Positions 44,394-53,660 of a DNA stretch of 64,000 nucleotides are shown piece by piece. Under the pieces are notes generated by a model. It ran no database searches. It worked only from the letters and a program-made list of their open reading frames with translations, and was not told the origin of the DNA. Position numbers and translations under genes: made by a program. The stretch spans positions 1,178,001 to 1,242,000 of the forward strand of contig NZ_BAAAWO010000001.1 of NCBI RefSeq assembly GCF_039535115.1, written 5' to 3'. Position 1 is the first letter of the stretch; each line of letters starts with the position of its first letter. This stretch comes from Paeniglutamicibacter sulfureus. Its GTDB lineage: Bacteria > Actinomycetota > Actinomycetes > Actinomycetales > Micrococcaceae.

Positions 44394-45034
44394 TGCTCCC
44401 GACACGCCTGACCTCCAGCGAGGAAAACTACCTCAAGGCGCTCTACTCGCTGACCGAGTGGGAAGACGACCCGGTCACCACCGGCACCATTGCCGCACAG
44501 CTAGGAGTCGCCCCGGCTTCGGCCACCGCGATGGTGTCCAAGCTCGCCGGCAAGGGCCTGATGGTCCACCCGCGCTACGGGGCCATCACATTCACCGATT
44601 CCGGCCGCCTGGCTGCGTTGAGCGTGGTGCGTCGGCACCGCCTGATTGAGACGTTCCTGCTCGATGAGCTCGACTACGGCTGGGACGAGGTGCATGAGGA
44701 GGCCGAACTGCTCGAGCACACCGTTTCCACCCGCTTCATCGAGGCCCTGGCCGCACGGCTGGGGCACCCGGCAGCGGATCCGCACGGCGACCCGATCCCC
44801 GGCCCCGACGGCACCCTGGAGATGCCGCCGGCCATCCGGCTCGACCGCTTCGAGGCGAACGGATCACCGACCCTGGCGATCCTGTGCCGAATCAGCGACG
44901 AAGATCCGGAGCTGCTGCGTCGGTGCACCGATTTGGGCATCTCCCCCGGCAGCACCATCGTGTTGCCCCACCCGGAGCTCAGCAACATCGACGCGACCAT
45001 GCTGTGGGTGCTTCCTGCACCCCTTGGTGCATAG
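44393..45034 (+). CDS. DtxR/MntR-family metal-dependent regulator
   Basis: 213 residues. An N-terminal winged helix (about 5-65, SSEENYLKALYSLTEWEDDP, TTGTIAAQLGVAPASATAMVSKL), the metal-binding and dimerisation domain (about 70-140, VVRRHRLIETFLLDELDYGWDEVHEEAELLEHTVS), and an SH3-like FeoA domain (about 150-210). It senses Mn2+ or Fe2+ and represses uptake genes; the linked crcB pair are not obvious metal targets. It overlaps hisN by one base. Confidence 0.92.
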   Translation: MLPTRLTSSEENYLKALYSLTEWEDDPVTTGTIAAQLGVAPASATAMVSKLAGKGLMVHPRYGAITFTDSGRLAALSVVRRHRLIETFLLDELDYGWDEVHEEAELLEHTVSTRFIEALAARLGHPAADPHGDPIPGPDGTLEMPPAIRLDRFEANGSPTLAILCRISDEDPELLRRCTDLGISPGSTIVLPHPELSNIDATMLWVLPAPLGA

Positions 45035-45057
45035 CCGCCGAGGAACGGGAACCTGAC

Positions 45058-45561
45058 GTGGGCGCACCGAACGGACCAACCGGCGTGGGCACCACAAGGC
45101 CAGCCGAGTCGACGTCGCGCGCCCACGGAGTAAACCTGGTTGCCGTGGCCGTGGGCGGTTTCTGCGGTGCAGCCCTGCGCGTGGGGCTTGGACTCTGGTT
45201 CCCCGATGCCCCGGGCTTCCCGGCCACTACCTTGGCGATCAACGTCGCCGGCACCGCTGCCTTGGCTGCGCTGACCAGTTACTGGCAGATCACCCGCCGC
45301 GCTCCAGGTTGGCTGCGCGCTGGGGTCGGCACCGGATTCCTTGGGGCCTTCACCACCTTTTCGGCGCTGGTCCTTTTTGCGCTGGGTTCCACCCCGGCCC
45401 GGGCCGCGCTGGATCTGGTCGTATCCCTGATACTCTGTGCTGCTGCCGCATGGGCAGCGATGTGGTGGGTCGAGCGCGCCCTGGCTGGCCGGCAAAAGTC
45501 GACACAGTCAGTTCAGGCATCGCCGCCCGCCGCGGATCCGGACGGCGGGGGTGCACCATGA
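45058..45561 (+). CDS. crcB: Fluoride channel subunit CrcB/Fluc (first)
   Basis: 167 residues from a GTG with GGGA upstream. Four membrane helices; key Fluc features are GGFCGAALRVGLGLW, INVAGTAALAAL and GFLGAFTTFSAL. A longer hydrophilic N-terminus (about 20 residues) and a Gln/Ser/Pro-rich tail distinguish it from its partner. It exports toxic fluoride. Its stop overlaps the start of the second subunit (ATGA). Paired crcB genes usually encode a heterodimer with antiparallel topology. Confidence 0.92.
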   Translation: MGAPNGPTGVGTTRPAESTSRAHGVNLVAVAVGGFCGAALRVGLGLWFPDAPGFPATTLAINVAGTAALAALTSYWQITRRAPGWLRAGVGTGFLGAFTTFSALVLFALGSTPARAALDLVVSLILCAAAAWAAMWWVERALAGRQKSTQSVQASPPAADPDGGGAP

Positions 45562-45998
45562 GCTCATGGGGCATGGGCGGCTTCCTGGTCATTGCGCTGG
45601 CTGGCGCCATCGGTGCCCTGGGTCGCTACGTACTGGACATTGCCGTCTCCGGCGCCCAGCATCGCAGGGCCGGATCCGGCGGCGGGATCTTCCCACTGGG
45701 CATCTTGGCCGCGAACACCGCAGCATGTTTCCTGGTTGGTGCCGCGGCTTCCTGGGCGAACAACCACGGGGTTGACTGGGCCGCGGGCAGCCTGTCCGGG
45801 GTACCGGGCCTACTGGTCATGGCATTGATCCTGGGCATCGGCGGCGGCTTGAGCACCATGAGCACCTTCATGGTGGCCGCGGTGTCGTTGTGGCGCTCTG
45901 GCAACCGCGACATGGCCTTCACCTACCTTGCTCTGACCTTCGGTGCCGGGCTTGCAGCCGGTGTGTTCGGAGGACTCGCGGCGACGTTGCTGCCCTGA
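45558..45998 (+). CDS. crcB: Fluoride channel subunit CrcB/Fluc (second)
   Basis: 146 residues. Four membrane helices with GAIGALGRYVLDIAV, LAANTAACFLVGAAAS (the pore Asn) and GGLSTMSTF, where the family usually has GGLTTFSTF, so one of the pore-lining phenylalanines of the Phe box appears as Met. It forms the channel with the overlapping first subunit. No fluoride riboswitch was recognised upstream. It is convergent with the repeat-rich membrane protein gene. Confidence 0.92.
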   Translation: MSSWGMGGFLVIALAGAIGALGRYVLDIAVSGAQHRRAGSGGGIFPLGILAANTAACFLVGAAASWANNHGVDWAAGSLSGVPGLLVMALILGIGGGLSTMSTFMVAAVSLWRSGNRDMAFTYLALTFGAGLAAGVFGGLAATLLP

Positions 45999-46057
45999 GA
46001 CCCACCGTGCGACCCTACCGGGACTCTCCACGGAGGTCCTAGCCTGAGCCACACACA

Positions 46058-47995
46058 TTAGCGCGCAGCGCGGCGGCCGGTGGCCTTCTTGCGACTCTCC
46101 ACGTTCTGGCCCCGGACAGCCACCGTCAATGCCAGGCTGATAGCCGTCAGTACACCCATGCACACGGCCAGCACCGGCTGACCGGCAATGGCGAGCAATC
46201 CGGCACCCGTGGCAAAGAGCAGGTGGGCCACTACCGCGTGGTATGGCTGTGGCAATCGCAAGTTTGCCTTTGGCGACATGAAGAGTGCCCAGAAAATGAA
46301 TACGGGCATCACTGCGATGATGACGGCCACGAGGGGGCTGAAGGGCAGCATTGTCATGGCCCAGATGCCCAGTGCGCCCAATAGCGCGACTTCCAGGATA
46401 AACGAAACGATCATCAGCGCCATCATGATGCCGCCGCCGGCTCCGGCACGGTCCTGGCCTGCATCCGCATCGGAAATCGTGGACTCTTCTGCTGGCCTCG
46501 ACGAGTCGGCTGGTCCAACGTTCTCGTTGACCTCGGCGGGCCACGAATTCGACTCATCGCGCTCGGCAGCCGGCTCGCGGTTCGTCGGTTCCTCGGCACC
46601 GGCTGCTTCAATAATCGCCTCATCGGCAGTTGTCGTCTCGGCCGTTTTCGAGGTATCCGGGGTGGCGGGTGGGGTCGAGTCCGCCCTGGCAGCTGGGAAT
46701 TCCGGGTTGCTTCCACCGGTCTCGGGTGCCGCGGGAGATGCGCTTCCAGATTTTGTGGATTTAGAGACGGTGCGGGCCGCTATTTCGAATTCTGTTTGGT
46801 TTGACGCTTCGTTTGCTTTTTCGGTGTTCGTTTCCTTGGCCGCAACGCCAGGCTTGGCCGTCGGCGCGCCAACGGGTTTCAGCGGAGCGCTGGTCAATTT
46901 AGTGCCATCAAGGGAGGCTGCGGGCCGGTCGCCCGCCGAAGAATCCCGTGCCGTGGCTTTTCCAATGTCCTGTGCTGCTTGTGCGGGCTTGGCAATCGGG
47001 AGAGTGCCGGATGTCGCGGTAGGAGACGTCCCGGGCTTTAGAGGCCCGGCAACCTCATTCTTCTTTGGTTCGTTCGGAGCGTCAGGTCGATTGGCAAGCG
47101 CCGCAGATCCAACGGGCGTCTTCTTGACCGGGCCAGCTGCAACGAAGGGCTTCTTGCCCGCCGCGGCTTTGGTGGGAACCTGTCGGACACCGGGCTTCGC
47201 GGAAGACGAATTCGGGGTTTTGGCCGTTGATGAGACGGATTGCCGAGCAGCGGGCGAAACCGGCTTGGCCGAACCCGGAGCAGGCACGGCACCGGCGGAC
47301 TTGGCAGGAGCCACCGTCTTCGCCAGACCCGGAGCGGGTATGGCACCGGCGGACTTGGCAGGAGCCACCGTCTTCGCCAGACCCGGAGCAGGCACGGCAC
47401 CGGCGGACTTGGCAGGAGCCACCGTCTTCGCCAGACCCGGAGCGGATACGGCACCGGCGGACTTGGCAGGAGCCACCGTCTTCGCCAGACCCGGAGCAGG
47501 CACGGCACCGGCGGACTTGGCAGGAGCCACCGTCTTCGCCAGACCCGGAGCGGATACGGCACCGGCGGACTTGGCAGGAGCCACCGTCTTCGCCAGACCC
47601 GGAGCGGATACGGCACCGGCGGACTTGGCAGGAGCCACCGTCTTCGCCAGACCCGGAGCGGGTACGGCACCGGCGGACTTGGTCTTGCTAATTGAGTCGA
47701 CGACGGGCTTGGCAGGGCTCGCCACAAATCGCGGGGAAGGCCCGTCTATTCCTGCTCCAGAATTGGAGTTCTTTTTTCCGCCGGGCTTGCCCTTGGAAAC
47801 TTTTTGCACGTTGTAGGGCGTGACTTGGTTTTTCTTGGGCGGTCCGGGCTTGGGAGAACGTGCAAGGGAGCTTGGCGAAGCGGCTACCGCTTCCTTTGCG
47901 GCCCCGGGCGTCCCACCGATCGCATCGCTCGCGACGTCAACTGGGACGGTGTTCTTCGCTGGCACACCGTTTTTCGACGTTGGCTGCTCCGGCAT
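46058..47995 (-). CDS. Repeat-rich protein with C-terminal YrdB/DUF2568 membrane domain
   Basis: 645 residues. Residues 1-100 are Pro/Lys/Ala-rich. Residues about 106-235 are a tandem array of 18-residue units around KSAGAVPAPGLAKTVAPA (seven full, one degenerate). Residues about 235-510 are low-complexity, turning acidic and Ser/Thr-rich. The last about 130 residues have four hydrophobic helices (IMMALMIVSFILEVALLGAL, SPLVAVIIAVMPVFIFWALF) matching YrdB-like DUF2568 proteins, then a basic tail. Ordinary YrdB proteins are only about 120 residues, so the long disordered cytoplasmic arm is unusual. The basic Ala/Pro/Lys part could bind nucleic acid, ribosomes or envelope polymers, but nothing proves it. 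The function is unknown. Confidence 0.85.
   Translation of the reverse strand: MPEQPTSKNGVPAKNTVPVDVASDAIGGTPGAAKEAVAASPSSLARSPKPGPPKKNQVTPYNVQKVSKGKPGGKKNSNSGAGIDGPSPRFVASPAKPVVDSISKTKSAGAVPAPGLAKTVAPAKSAGAVSAPGLAKTVAPAKSAGAVSAPGLAKTVAPAKSAGAVPAPGLAKTVAPAKSAGAVSAPGLAKTVAPAKSAGAVPAPGLAKTVAPAKSAGAIPAPGLAKTVAPAKSAGAVPAPGSAKPVSPAARQSVSSTAKTPNSSSAKPGVRQVPTKAAAGKKPFVAAGPVKKTPVGSAALANRPDAPNEPKKNEVAGPLKPGTSPTATSGTLPIAKPAQAAQDIGKATARDSSAGDRPAASLDGTKLTSAPLKPVGAPTAKPGVAAKETNTEKANEASNQTEFEIAARTVSKSTKSGSASPAAPETGGSNPEFPAARADSTPPATPDTSKTAETTTADEAIIEAAGAEEPTNREPAAERDESNSWPAEVNENVGPADSSRPAEESTISDADAGQDRAGAGGGIMMALMIVSFILEVALLGALGIWAMTMLPFSPLVAVIIAVMPVFIFWALFMSPKANLRLPQPYHAVVAHLLFATGAGLLAIAGQPVLAVCMGVLTAISLALTVAVRGQNVESRKKATGRRAAR
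47264..47680 (-). repeat. 54-base tandem repeat array inside the YrdB-like gene
   Basis: Seven complete, nearly identical 54-base units (47680 down to 47303) and a diverged eighth (47302-47264). Units differ mainly at one codon (Pro or Ser in AVPAPG/AVSAPG) and once Val to Ile. The near-identity implies recent expansion or homogenisation and probable copy-number variation between strains. Confidence 0.95.
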
Positions 47996-48549
47996 GTTGG
48001 CCCTACCTCAGATGGACTCGACAAAGCCCGACTTACGCCGAGCTGACCATTTACCAGCCAAGTCTATTGCGTCGGACCGACGGGAAGGCAAAACGCCATG
48101 TCACACTGCATTTCCAATAAATACAAATCGTCGACCAGACCCAAGATGTGATCGCCGGAACACGGCCCGGAAACGACGAATGAACCTCGGGGAGGGGCCC
48201 GAAAGGCGCCCTGAGTTCGGACCATCAGACATAGACACCGTTCACATCCGGCTCAAGGGACGCAGGTCGGACCAGTTGGAGAGAGTCACGACCACTAGGT
48301 TTTCCATCTCGTCATGCAAATGAACCGGGAAGCACCATTGCCCAGCGTTCTCTTTGCTGGCGGGCCACCCTCACGTGCAAGCCTTAGACTCGAATTCGCT
48401 ACTTCGGAAGCATCGCACCCCGGCCATCACTTCGAGGAAACTTCAACCCTCAGCGACGAATAACTGACTGCCTGGTCATTCAGCTAGAACACCTGCTTCG
48501 GACCGACAGGCCAGTGTGTCCGCGGGGCTTCGGCACTTGCTGTTAAACC
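47996..48549. other. Non-coding stretch before the initiator tRNA genes
   Basis: No convincing gene, RNA or repeat is visible in about 550 bases. GC looks lower than in coding DNA. It should contain the promoter of the repeat-rich gene near 47996-48100. Short open frames here lack family features. Confidence 0.5.
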
Positions 48550-48588
48550 AAACGATCCGTGGTCCTGAATCAGGACCACGGATCGTTT
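48550..48588 (-). terminator. Terminator of the distal initiator tRNA
   Basis: An almost perfect 39-base palindrome beginning AAACGATCCGTGGTCCTGA lies five bases past the tRNA 3' end on the minus strand and ends in TTT. Confidence 0.85.
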
Positions 48589-48593
48589 CTTTG

Positions 48594-48667
<74 letters not shown>

Positions 48668-48848
48668 TCGGTAAATACAACGATACCAGCGCGCTCCCCT
48701 CACGCCTAATCGAGCCGTGGATTCGTCGATGGTTGACATTCCAGTCAGCATGTTCGACCCACGCCAGCGACGCAGGAACGTTTTTCTGCATCGGGGAACA
48801 ACTTCAATGAAATTAACTTCCACCAGCGACACCCATCAGGAAAGAGTA

Positions 48849-48884
48849 AAGGACCCCGACCGGGTTTCCCTGGTCGGGGTCCTT
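48849..48884 (-). terminator. Terminator of the proximal initiator tRNA
   Basis: A 13-base stem, AAGGACCCCGACC (48849-48861) / GGTCGGGGTCCTT (48872-48884), has a 10-base loop and is followed on the minus strand by TTTACTC. Confidence 0.85.
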
Positions 48885-48890
48885 CATTCG

Positions 48891-48964
<74 letters not shown>

Positions 48965-49074
48965 GCGATATAACAATCATCGCCGATTGGGTGAACAGTA
49001 AGCAAATCCTGGAGGTGTCGCCCTGCTCACATACGTGGCAAGGCGACACCTTGATGCGGATAGATCCCTTCGCC

Positions 49075-52000
49075 TTACGGCGCGGGGGTCTCTGAGGCCG
49101 GGGCCTCGGGAGCGGGTGCATCGGTAGCGGGTGCATCCGTCGGTGCCGCGGCACCTGTCAGTGCATCCTGTGCCTCGGTGGCGCGCTCGAGCGCATCCTG
49201 CAGCTTGGCCTGCTCCTCGCCGTACTTGGCGAAGTCACCCTCGGCAAGCGCGGCCTGGCCGGCGGTGATGGCAGCGTTGGCGGCCTGCAGTGCCGCGCTG
49301 AGCTGCTGCTCGGCGGTCTGGGTCGCCGGAGGAGTCCCGGGTTCCTCGCCGTTGCCTTCACCATCACCGTTTTCGCTGGTGACCGCGCCCGAGGTTCCCT
49401 CGAACACCTGGTCAAGCGCCTCGCCAAGGGTGTCCGCGAATCCGACCCTGTCGCCGAAGGCAACCAGTACCTTGCGCAATGTCGGGTAGGAAGTCTGTCC
49501 GGAGGACTGCACGTAGACCGGCTGGACGTAAAGGATGCCGCCGCCAACCGGCAACGAGAGCAGGTTGCCGTTCTTGACTTCCGAGGCGCCCTGGCGCAGC
49601 AGGTTGAGCGCCTGCGACACGGTGGCGTTGGAGTCGAAGTTCTGCTGTGCCTGGCCGGGGCCGGGCACGGAGAGCTCGCGCGGAATGGCAAGCAACCGAA
49701 GCTTGCCGTAGCCCTCGGCCTTCACTCCCGCCTCGGTTCCGGCATCGGCCTCCGCGGACAGGAAGCCGAAGAGCACGTTGCGCTGCTGTCCCCCGGAGGC
49801 GGTCTGCGGGATGAAGGTCGACGTCAACGAGAAGGCTTCCTTGTCCTGGCCCGGCATCCGCAGCGACAGGTAGTACGGGGGCTGCTTGATGCTCGCGTTG
49901 GACTGCGTCGGATCGGAAGGGACCGACCAGGCATCGTTGGCGTCGTAGAAGCCCCCCGGATCAGTCACGTGGTAGGTGGCGAGCAGTTCGCGCTGCACCT
50001 TGAACAGGTCCTCGGGGTAGCGCACGTGGCTCATCAGCTCGGCGGACATGTCCTTGTAGGACTTGATGTTCGTCGGGAAGACCTTCTGCCATGCCTGCAG
50101 CAGTGGCTCTTCCGGCTCCCAGGCGTACAGCGTGACCGAGCCGTCGTAGGCGTCGACAGTGGCCTTGACCGAGTTGCGGATGTAGTTGATCTGCCCGGTC
50201 TGGGACACCGCACGGGTGCCGCCGGTCAACGAGTCGGTGACCGCCGAATCCAGTGCCTGCTGCTTGGAGTACGGGTAGTTCTTCGAGGTGGTGTAGGCAT
50301 CGACGATCCACTGCACCCGCCCGTCGACGATCGCCGGGTAGGCGTTGGAGTCCACGGTCAGGTACGGGGCGACCTTCTCCACGCGCTGCTTCGGGTTGCG
50401 GTCGTAGAGGATCTGCGAGTCCGAGTTGATCGCGTCGGAGAGCAACAGGTCGGTCGAGGCGAACTTCAGCGAGTAGACCAGGCGGTTGAAGAAGTTTCCG
50501 ACCGCCGGTCCGCCGTCGCCGTCAAAGGTGTTGCGGGTGTCTTGGCTGCCCGAGCCGGAGGCCGGCCGGTCAAGCTCGCGCGGCTCCCAGTCGTCGGGTC
50601 CCCCGACGATCGAGTAGTCAGGGGACATCTCGCCGAAGTAGATCCGCGGCTCGTAGGTCTCGTCGCTGGCCAGCACGCCCTGGGTGGGGATGCCGGAGAG
50701 CATGAAGTCCGGGCGCCCGCCGGCGGCAACGCGATTGCCGAAGGCTGCCACCAGGCCGTAGCCGTGGGTGTAGGTGATGTGCTGGTTGACCCAGGTGTCG
50801 GTCGGGTCGACGTTCACTTCGCGCACGCCGATCACGGTGTCCTCGACGGTGCCGTCGATTTCGTACCTGTCCACGTTCAGCGTCGGGGTGAACTTGTAGT
50901 AGGTACGGAACTGCTGCAGCTGGTCGAACGCGGCCGAGACCAGGTTCGGGTCCAGTAGGCGGATGTTGGTGGTGGTGGCCCGGTCCTGGGCCAAGGCGTT
51001 CTTCTGCGGGTTCAACTCGACGTCGTAGTCGGTTTCGTCCACCGAATCCAGGCCGTAGGCCTTGCGCGTCATGTCGATGTTCTTTTGGATGAACTCGCGT
51101 TCCAGCGTCTTTTCCGAGGGAATGACCTGGTACTGCTGAACGATGAACGGGTAGATGCCGCCGGCGATGATGACCGTCACCAGCAACATGGCGGTGCCGA
51201 TGATCGGCAGGCGCCAGCGGCCCATGATGGCAGCGACGATGAAGGTGATCGCCACCAGCACCGCGGCGATGGCCAGGATGGTCTTGGTCGGGATGACGGC
51301 ATGCACATCGGTGTACAGGGCACCGGCAACGCGGCCGTTTTGCGAGAGCAGCGTGGAGTAGCGGTCGACCCAGAAGTTCACTGCCTGCAGCAGCAGGAAG
51401 CCGACGGCGAAGACGGCAATGTGGATGCGTGCGGGCTTGCCGATGACAATGCCGCCGCGCTCCTCAACGCGGATTCCGCCGTAGAGGTAGTGGGTGAGCA
51501 GGCCGGCGATCCCGGCAATGAGCACGACCGAGATCAGGTACCCGTTGAGCAGGCCGATGAACGGCAGCGAGAACATGTAGAACGACAGATCCATGCCGAA
51601 CTGCGGGTCGGCCTCGTTGAAGTCGACCTGGTTGAAGAAGAGCAGCACCTCTTGCCACTGCGAGGTCACCGCAGTGGCGGCGAAGACGCCGATGACGACC
51701 GGGACACCGATCATCAGCAGGCGGCGCATGGGCTCAAGCTGCGACTGGTACTTGGACATCGCGTCCTGGCGCTGCCCGTCCGGCGCGTAGACCGGCCGCG
51801 AACGGTAGGCCAGGCGCAGGGAGATCCAGATCGCGAAGGCCATGAGCAGGAATGCCACGATGAAGATCGCGGCCTTGGACAGGTACTCGGTCCAGAACAC
51901 GCGCTCGAAGCCGAGCTGGTTGTACCAGAGCACATCCGCGTAGACGCTGGAGACGAACACGAAAACGGCAACAAGGATACCGATGACGATGATCGTGGGC

Positions 52001-52098
52001 ATCAGCGGGGATGGGCGTCGCTGACGGGGCTGCGGGTCGGGTCGTCCTTCGGGGCCCCGCGGGGGGCCCTCAAAGGGACTGCCAGTGCCAAAACTCAA
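49075..52098 (-). CDS. UPF0182-family large membrane protein
   Basis: 1007 residues from a TTG with GAGG six bases upstream. A Pro/Arg-rich N-terminus (to about 30) leads to seven or so membrane helices (about 32-310; IIVIGILVAVFVFVSSVYAD, LPIIGTAMLLVTVIIAGGIY). A large extracytoplasmic domain follows (about 320-900; QYQVIPSEKTLEREFIQKNI, YTHGYGLVAAFGNRV, IYFGEMSPDYSIVGG). The C-terminus has an Ala/Gln-rich coiled segment and a tail of Asp/Ala/Pro repeats (TDAPATDAPAPEAP). The family is conserved in actinobacteria (Rv3193c in M. tuberculosis, from memory) and its role is unknown. It is followed by nothing on this strand before the tRNAs and lies downstream of the PDZ/Lon gene. Confidence 0.92.
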   Translation of the reverse strand: MSFGTGSPFEGPPRGPEGRPDPQPRQRRPSPLMPTIIVIGILVAVFVFVSSVYADVLWYNQLGFERVFWTEYLSKAAIFIVAFLLMAFAIWISLRLAYRSRPVYAPDGQRQDAMSKYQSQLEPMRRLLMIGVPVVIGVFAATAVTSQWQEVLLFFNQVDFNEADPQFGMDLSFYMFSLPFIGLLNGYLISVVLIAGIAGLLTHYLYGGIRVEERGGIVIGKPARIHIAVFAVGFLLLQAVNFWVDRYSTLLSQNGRVAGALYTDVHAVIPTKTILAIAAVLVAITFIVAAIMGRWRLPIIGTAMLLVTVIIAGGIYPFIVQQYQVIPSEKTLEREFIQKNIDMTRKAYGLDSVDETDYDVELNPQKNALAQDRATTTNIRLLDPNLVSAAFDQLQQFRTYYKFTPTLNVDRYEIDGTVEDTVIGVREVNVDPTDTWVNQHITYTHGYGLVAAFGNRVAAGGRPDFMLSGIPTQGVLASDETYEPRIYFGEMSPDYSIVGGPDDWEPRELDRPASGSGSQDTRNTFDGDGGPAVGNFFNRLVYSLKFASTDLLLSDAINSDSQILYDRNPKQRVEKVAPYLTVDSNAYPAIVDGRVQWIVDAYTTSKNYPYSKQQALDSAVTDSLTGGTRAVSQTGQINYIRNSVKATVDAYDGSVTLYAWEPEEPLLQAWQKVFPTNIKSYKDMSAELMSHVRYPEDLFKVQRELLATYHVTDPGGFYDANDAWSVPSDPTQSNASIKQPPYYLSLRMPGQDKEAFSLTSTFIPQTASGGQQRNVLFGFLSAEADAGTEAGVKAEGYGKLRLLAIPRELSVPGPGQAQQNFDSNATVSQALNLLRQGASEVKNGNLLSLPVGGGILYVQPVYVQSSGQTSYPTLRKVLVAFGDRVGFADTLGEALDQVFEGTSGAVTSENGDGEGNGEEPGTPPATQTAEQQLSAALQAANAAITAGQAALAEGDFAKYGEEQAKLQDALERATEAQDALTGAAAPTDAPATDAPAPEAPASETPAP

Positions 52099-52275
52099 TT
52101 TTTACCTCACCATTGGAACGTTCGGCGCGCGGGAAACGCGCCTGAAATGTGTCTTTGTTCCCATTCTGCCTTGCATCGGCGCCCGGCGAAGCACCCCTAA
52201 GGATGATGTCGCGGAAATGTGAGGTGATTGTGACCCGCACCGAGGCACATCGCAGCCGCGGGCCCCGGGTGCCGA

Positions 52276-53517
52276 TTATCCGCAGGAAGGGAACGCGGCG
52301 GGGTCCTGGCCTGCGGCGATCCCCTCGACGGCCGCCCGGGCCTCGGCAAGGGTGGCTACCTTGATGACATCGAGCCCGTCGGGGACCCGGCCTGCGACAT
52401 CGGCACAGTTCTCCGCCGGGGCCAGGAAGTACTCGGCCCCCTGGTCCTTGGCGCCGACGAGCTTTTGCGCGATCCCGCCGATGGGTTCGACCTTTCCTTC
52501 GGCGGTGATGGCGCCGGTGCCGGCAAAGTGCTTGCCCCCGGTCATTTCACCTTCGGTCAGCTGGTCCACGATCGCCAGGGCGAACATCATGCCGGCACTG
52601 GGACCGCCGACGTTTTCCAGCCCGAACTTCACCTCCAGCGGGAAGTCGAAGCTGCCCGAGAGCAAGATCCCCAGCTGCCGCTGGCCAGCCGGTCCGGCGT
52701 CGGTGCCCACCGTGACAGTCATCGGCTTGCCGTCGCGGATGATGCCCAACCTGCTGGGCGACTCCCCCGCCGCGTCGAGCTGTTTCTTCAGCGATTCAAG
52801 GTCGGTGATTTCCTGGCCGTTGATGGTCTCGAGCCGGTCCGAGACCTTCAGGGCACCGGAATTCCGCTCGGTGGCGAACCCGACCACGCCCAGGTGGCTG
52901 GAGTAGGGGATCTCCAGCTCGTGCAGGGCCGCGGCGGTGGAGAGCTGCTGCGAATCGTCCATCATCAGGGTGTTTTGTTCGCTCTGCTCGGTCGTGGTGG
53001 TGCCGCGCGGCAGCACTGTCTCCTCGGGCACCACGTCCTCGTCCGGGTTGATCCAGCCCCACAGCACGCTGAAGAACGGCAACCGCTGTTGCCCCCCGCC
53101 CTGGACGTACACAGTGGTCATGTCCAATTGCCCGGAGGTGGGGTAGGTCGTGGCCCCGCTGATGTCGAGCAGCCTGGTGCCCTCCACGCTGCCGATGGTG
53201 TTCAGCGCCGGACCCGCGGATTCGACCACGAAGTGAGTGGGCAGCAGCGTGGCCGCCGCGATGATCACCATGGCGAGCCAGCCGGCCCCCGCGCGCTTGT
53301 GGCGCAGCAGGCCCTGGCCGGGATCGGTTGCCGGCCAGCGGTGGGTCAGCGGCCGGTGGTCGGCGCCGTCCGGGTCCGGGTGTGCTGCCGGGGCCACGTC
53401 GGTGTGCCGGCCGTGCTCCGGTCCTGGTCCTTCATGCACTGCTGGCACGACTCCCTCTTTCATTGCTCGTGTTCGCGCTCGCGGCGCAGGGGGGGTGTGC
53501 ACCTTGCGACGTGGCAT
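52276..53517 (-). CDS. PDZ and Lon-like serine protease (YlbL family)
   Basis: Up to 413 residues. A long polar N-terminus rich in His/Pro (1-75), one membrane helix (about 78-97, AGWLAMVIIAAATLLPTHFV), a PDZ domain (about 205-280, SGALKVSDRLETINGQEITD) and a C-terminal Lon proteolytic domain with Ser in GGPSAGMMFALAIVD and Lys in GGIAQKLVGAKDQGAEYFLAP. It is membrane-tethered with the protease domain outside. No AAA module is present. The ATG at 53517 has GGAGG too close; a downstream ATG at 53463 is an alternative. It is divergent from the DUF2342 gene. Confidence 0.92.
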   Translation of the reverse strand: MPRRKVHTPPAPRARTRAMKEGVVPAVHEGPGPEHGRHTDVAPAAHPDPDGADHRPLTHRWPATDPGQGLLRHKRAGAGWLAMVIIAAATLLPTHFVVESAGPALNTIGSVEGTRLLDISGATTYPTSGQLDMTTVYVQGGGQQRLPFFSVLWGWINPDEDVVPEETVLPRGTTTTEQSEQNTLMMDDSQQLSTAAALHELEIPYSSHLGVVGFATERNSGALKVSDRLETINGQEITDLESLKKQLDAAGESPSRLGIIRDGKPMTVTVGTDAGPAGQRQLGILLSGSFDFPLEVKFGLENVGGPSAGMMFALAIVDQLTEGEMTGGKHFAGTGAITAEGKVEPIGGIAQKLVGAKDQGAEYFLAPAENCADVAGRVPDGLDVIKVATLAEARAAVEGIAAGQDPAAFPSCG

Positions 53518-53660
53518 CCTCCAGCCTACAAGCCCCTTGCAGGACCGGGCGTCGTCGGCGCCGGACCACCGAGGACTTCACAGTGTTTTCCGATGTGCCC
53601 ACAGCGAACTGCAACTCCAGTTCATGTGTTGATGCCGCGGCCCGGGGGTACCGTTGAACC

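Noticed and set aside
47227..47695. Repetitive open frames on the plus strand opposite the 54-base array
   Set aside because: A 54-base unit is divisible by three, so any frame without a stop repeats; only the minus-strand frame continues into a recognisable membrane domain.
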